Below are positions 5,878 through 6,677 of a DNA stretch of 6,677 bases, in pieces. The first letter of the stretch is position 1; every line of letters begins with the position of its first letter. The position numbers and the translations under genes are program-made. This DNA comes from Nitrospinae bacterium RIFCSPLOWO2_12_FULL_45_22 (lineage in GTDB: Bacteria; 2-12-FULL-45-22): positions 1 through 6,677 of the forward strand of contig MHDQ01000114.1 in the NCBI GenBank assembly GCA_001803565.1, read 5' to 3'. The notes beneath the pieces are model-generated. The model did not search any database. It worked only from the letters and a program-made list of their open reading frames with translations, and was not told the DNA's origin.

Positions 5878-6104
5878 CATCCATCCATTAGATGCCCGAT
5901 GAAGCTATTCCCATCGAAGATGCCCAGAGGGATTACGCTCACCAGCGCAACAAATGCGGACATCCAGATGTACCACGGTTGCCATGAGTTTCTGCCAGGT
6001 AGTGGCCATATCCGCTTATCGGGTCTCACCAACGTAAATATCAGTGCTATTCCCATCAGGAGTTCACAGATAAGTATGACTGCAAATAGAAGTCCAGCGA
6101 TCAT
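5835..6104 (-). pseudogene. 5' remnant of an isoprenylcysteine methyltransferase-like membrane protein
   Basis: From an ATG at 6104 the minus strand encodes 89 residues. The first 26 form a transmembrane helix (MIAGLLFAVILICELLMGIA and on). Then come RIWPLPGRNSWQPWYIW (31-47) and a second hydrophobic segment ending GIFDGNSF. The RIWPxPGxNSWQxWYIW pattern with D.NSF is typical of the N-terminal half of the isoprenylcysteine carboxyl methyltransferase-like (ICMT/DUF1295) family, normally about 190-210 residues. The C-terminal half, which should hold the S-adenosylmethionine site, is missing. The frame instead runs into DNA antisense to the 3' end of the MBL gene and stops at 5835. It is therefore very likely a non-functional truncation. 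Only a weak AGGA is found 11 bp before the ATG. It directly follows the attC-like element, as a second cassette would. Confidence 0.6.
5856..5882. repeat. Perfect 8-bp hairpin spanning the MBL stop codon
   Basis: GGATGTCA (5856-5863) and TGACATCC (5875-5882) are perfect inverted repeats around an 11-nt loop, with the TGA stop codon (5875-5877) inside the right arm. No T-run follows on either strand, so it is not a standard terminator. It could act as a 3' end structure for both converging transcripts, or mark the rearrangement boundary between the MBL gene and the cassette-like DNA to its right. Confidence 0.4.
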
Positions 6105-6130
6105 TTTTGTTATTATCCTGGTGTGGCCCC

Positions 6131-6189
6131 TGACAACGCCTGAACTGTGCGGCAGACGATAGGCTGTCCGCACGAGTGATTTGTTATGC
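6131..6189 (-). other. attC-like site (59-base element) after the mazF gene
   Basis: On the minus strand a 59-bp element starts with GCATAAC (6189-6183, R''-like, consensus RYYYAAC with one mismatch) and ends with GTTGTCA (6137-6131, R'-like; GTT kept, the rest deviates). Between them lies an imperfect hairpin: ACT-c-GTGCGG-a-CAG pairs with CTG-CCGCAC-AGT. That is 12 base pairs, with two extra bases on the 5' arm only, like the extrahelical bases of attC sites, and a terminal loop CCTATCGT. The mazF stop codon TAA lies inside the R'' box and the next gene begins 27 bp after the element, the usual cassette layout. The poor R' match and the missing integrase keep this below certainty. Confidence 0.5.
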
Positions 6190-6522
6190 ACCTATTATTT
6201 CATTCAACCCTTCAATAACCCGATCCAATTCCTCTGGAGACGCCTTGCCAATCATTTTCCCAATCCTCTCAACGGAAAGCGTCCGAATCTGACTTATTTT
6301 GACCCATGATCGTTTGGGCAAATCCTCGGTTTTTAATTCAAGAGTAAGTGGAAAGCCTGCTCGTTGTGGTTGACTCGTAATAGCTACCGCAATAATAGTT
6401 CCAGAACGTTCATTAAAAATGTCATGACTTAAAATCAAAACGGGCCGTAAGCCTGCCTGCTCACGACCCCTCACCGGGTTCAAGTCAGCCCATCTAATAT
6501 CGCCCCTCAGTATTCGGGCCAT
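6184..6522 (-). CDS. mazF: MazF/PemK-family endoribonuclease toxin
   Basis: The 112-residue protein is full length for a MazF toxin, a cytoplasmic ribonuclease that cuts mRNA at short sequence motifs and is held inactive by its antitoxin. It begins with the family pattern [19 protein letters not shown], then [11 protein letters not shown]26 and the T49/S50 pair stand where the catalytic Arg and Thr/Ser of MazF are found. [16 protein letters not shown] and [12 protein letters not shown] are further family blocks. The start ATG lies inside the 3' end of the upstream antitoxin gene, with a 16-nt overlap, which suggests translational coupling. The stop codon TAA falls inside the R''-like box of the attC-like site. 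No frameshift or missing motif is seen, so it should be functional. Confidence 0.94.
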   Translation of the reverse strand: MARILRGDIRWADLNPVRGREQAGLRPVLILSHDIFNERSGTIIAVAITSQPQRAGFPLTLELKTEDLPKRSWVKISQIRTLSVERIGKMIGKASPEELDRVIEGLNEIIGA

Positions 6523-6677
6523 TGACTCAAATCCTCAGCTAATCCTTCTTCCGCCAGTGTCTTCTCAAAAGTCCTGTCGAGCTTAGCGCATTCTTTGGCC
6601 AAACGGGTGCGTTTCATTTTTGAAAGCTTTTCTTCTACAGCATCCTGAATTGCCTGGCTGCGGTTTTGAAAAAAATG
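6507..6677 (-). CDS. mazE: MazE-like ribbon-helix-helix antitoxin, C-terminal part (5' end outside window)
   Basis: The minus strand from the right edge reads 56 residues to a TGA at 6507-6509, beginning [18 protein letters not shown]. This is the second half of a ribbon-helix-helix DNA-binding fold. It is followed by [20 protein letters not shown] and the ending DLSQWPEY. The KRTRLA.EC.KLD...E..LAEEGL..D...WPEY tail is characteristic of small MazE-type antitoxins paired with MazF toxins. The tail wraps the toxin, and the missing N-terminus would bind the operon promoter for autoregulation. The gene overlaps mazF by 16 nt in another frame. About 20-30 N-terminal residues and the promoter are expected beyond the window. 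Confidence 0.9.
   Translation of the reverse strand, partial: HFFQNRSQAIQDAVEEKLSKMKRTRLAKECAKLDRTFEKTLAEEGLAEDLSQWPEY

Noticed and set aside
5899-6162. 87-residue plus-strand ORF to the right of the MBL gene
   Set aside because: It is antisense to the methyltransferase-like remnant, whose family pattern reads on the minus strand; it has no ribosome site.
6105-6191. Upstream extension of the methyltransferase-like ORF to an ATG at 6191
   Set aside because: The added residues translate the attC-like hairpin; the ATG at 6104 starts directly at the transmembrane helix.
1-6677. CRISPR array, tRNA or rRNA genes
   Set aside because: No regularly spaced exact repeats of CRISPR size, no cloverleaf with a TTCGANNC-type arm, and no rRNA signature were seen on either strand.

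Overview
The window reads as bacterial chromosome, probably from an anaerobe such as a Desulfobacterota or Firmicutes-like lineage. That guess rests on the Thermotoga-type (type I beta) DAHP synthase next to a prephenate dehydrogenase, an orphan radical SAM/SPASM protein, a GxxExxY remnant and a MazEF pair of a type common in environmental anaerobes. I cannot fix the taxon from sequence alone.

Left part (1-1070, minus strand): the aromatic amino acid genes aroF (DAHP synthase) and the first 15 codons of tyrA (prephenate dehydrogenase), transcribed leftward with an 11-bp gap. Next comes about 580 bp without an intact gene (1071-1647). It holds a 56-codon remnant of a GxxExxY-family gene flanked by inverted arrays of a short CACAAGATT-like repeat, then AT-rich DNA ending in a promoter overlapped by a dyad.

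Middle part (1648-5877, plus strand): four complete genes in one direction. They are an extended SDR (epimerase/dehydratase type) that lacks the usual YxxxK pair; an alpha/beta hydrolase related to haloalkane dehalogenases, with its own strong-looking promoter; a radical SAM protein with a complete SPASM domain; and an exported metallo-beta-lactamase-fold hydrolase. The gaps are 111-123 bp and carry promoter-like or hairpin elements, so this is a co-oriented cluster more than a tight operon. I found no ORF with a ribosome binding site in those gaps that could be a peptide substrate for the SPASM protein. A shared pathway is possible but not shown.

Right part (5835-6677, minus strand): a MazE/MazF toxin-antitoxin pair (the antitoxin runs off the right edge), a 59-bp element shaped like an integron attC site that contains the toxin stop codon, and then the 5' part of an isoprenylcysteine-methyltransferase-like membrane protein gene that breaks off against the 3' end of the MBL gene. 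This looks like a short stretch of integron-type cassettes, or a relic of one, without an integrase in view. The attC-like site, the truncation next to it and the repeat-flanked GxxExxY remnant are the most interesting items.
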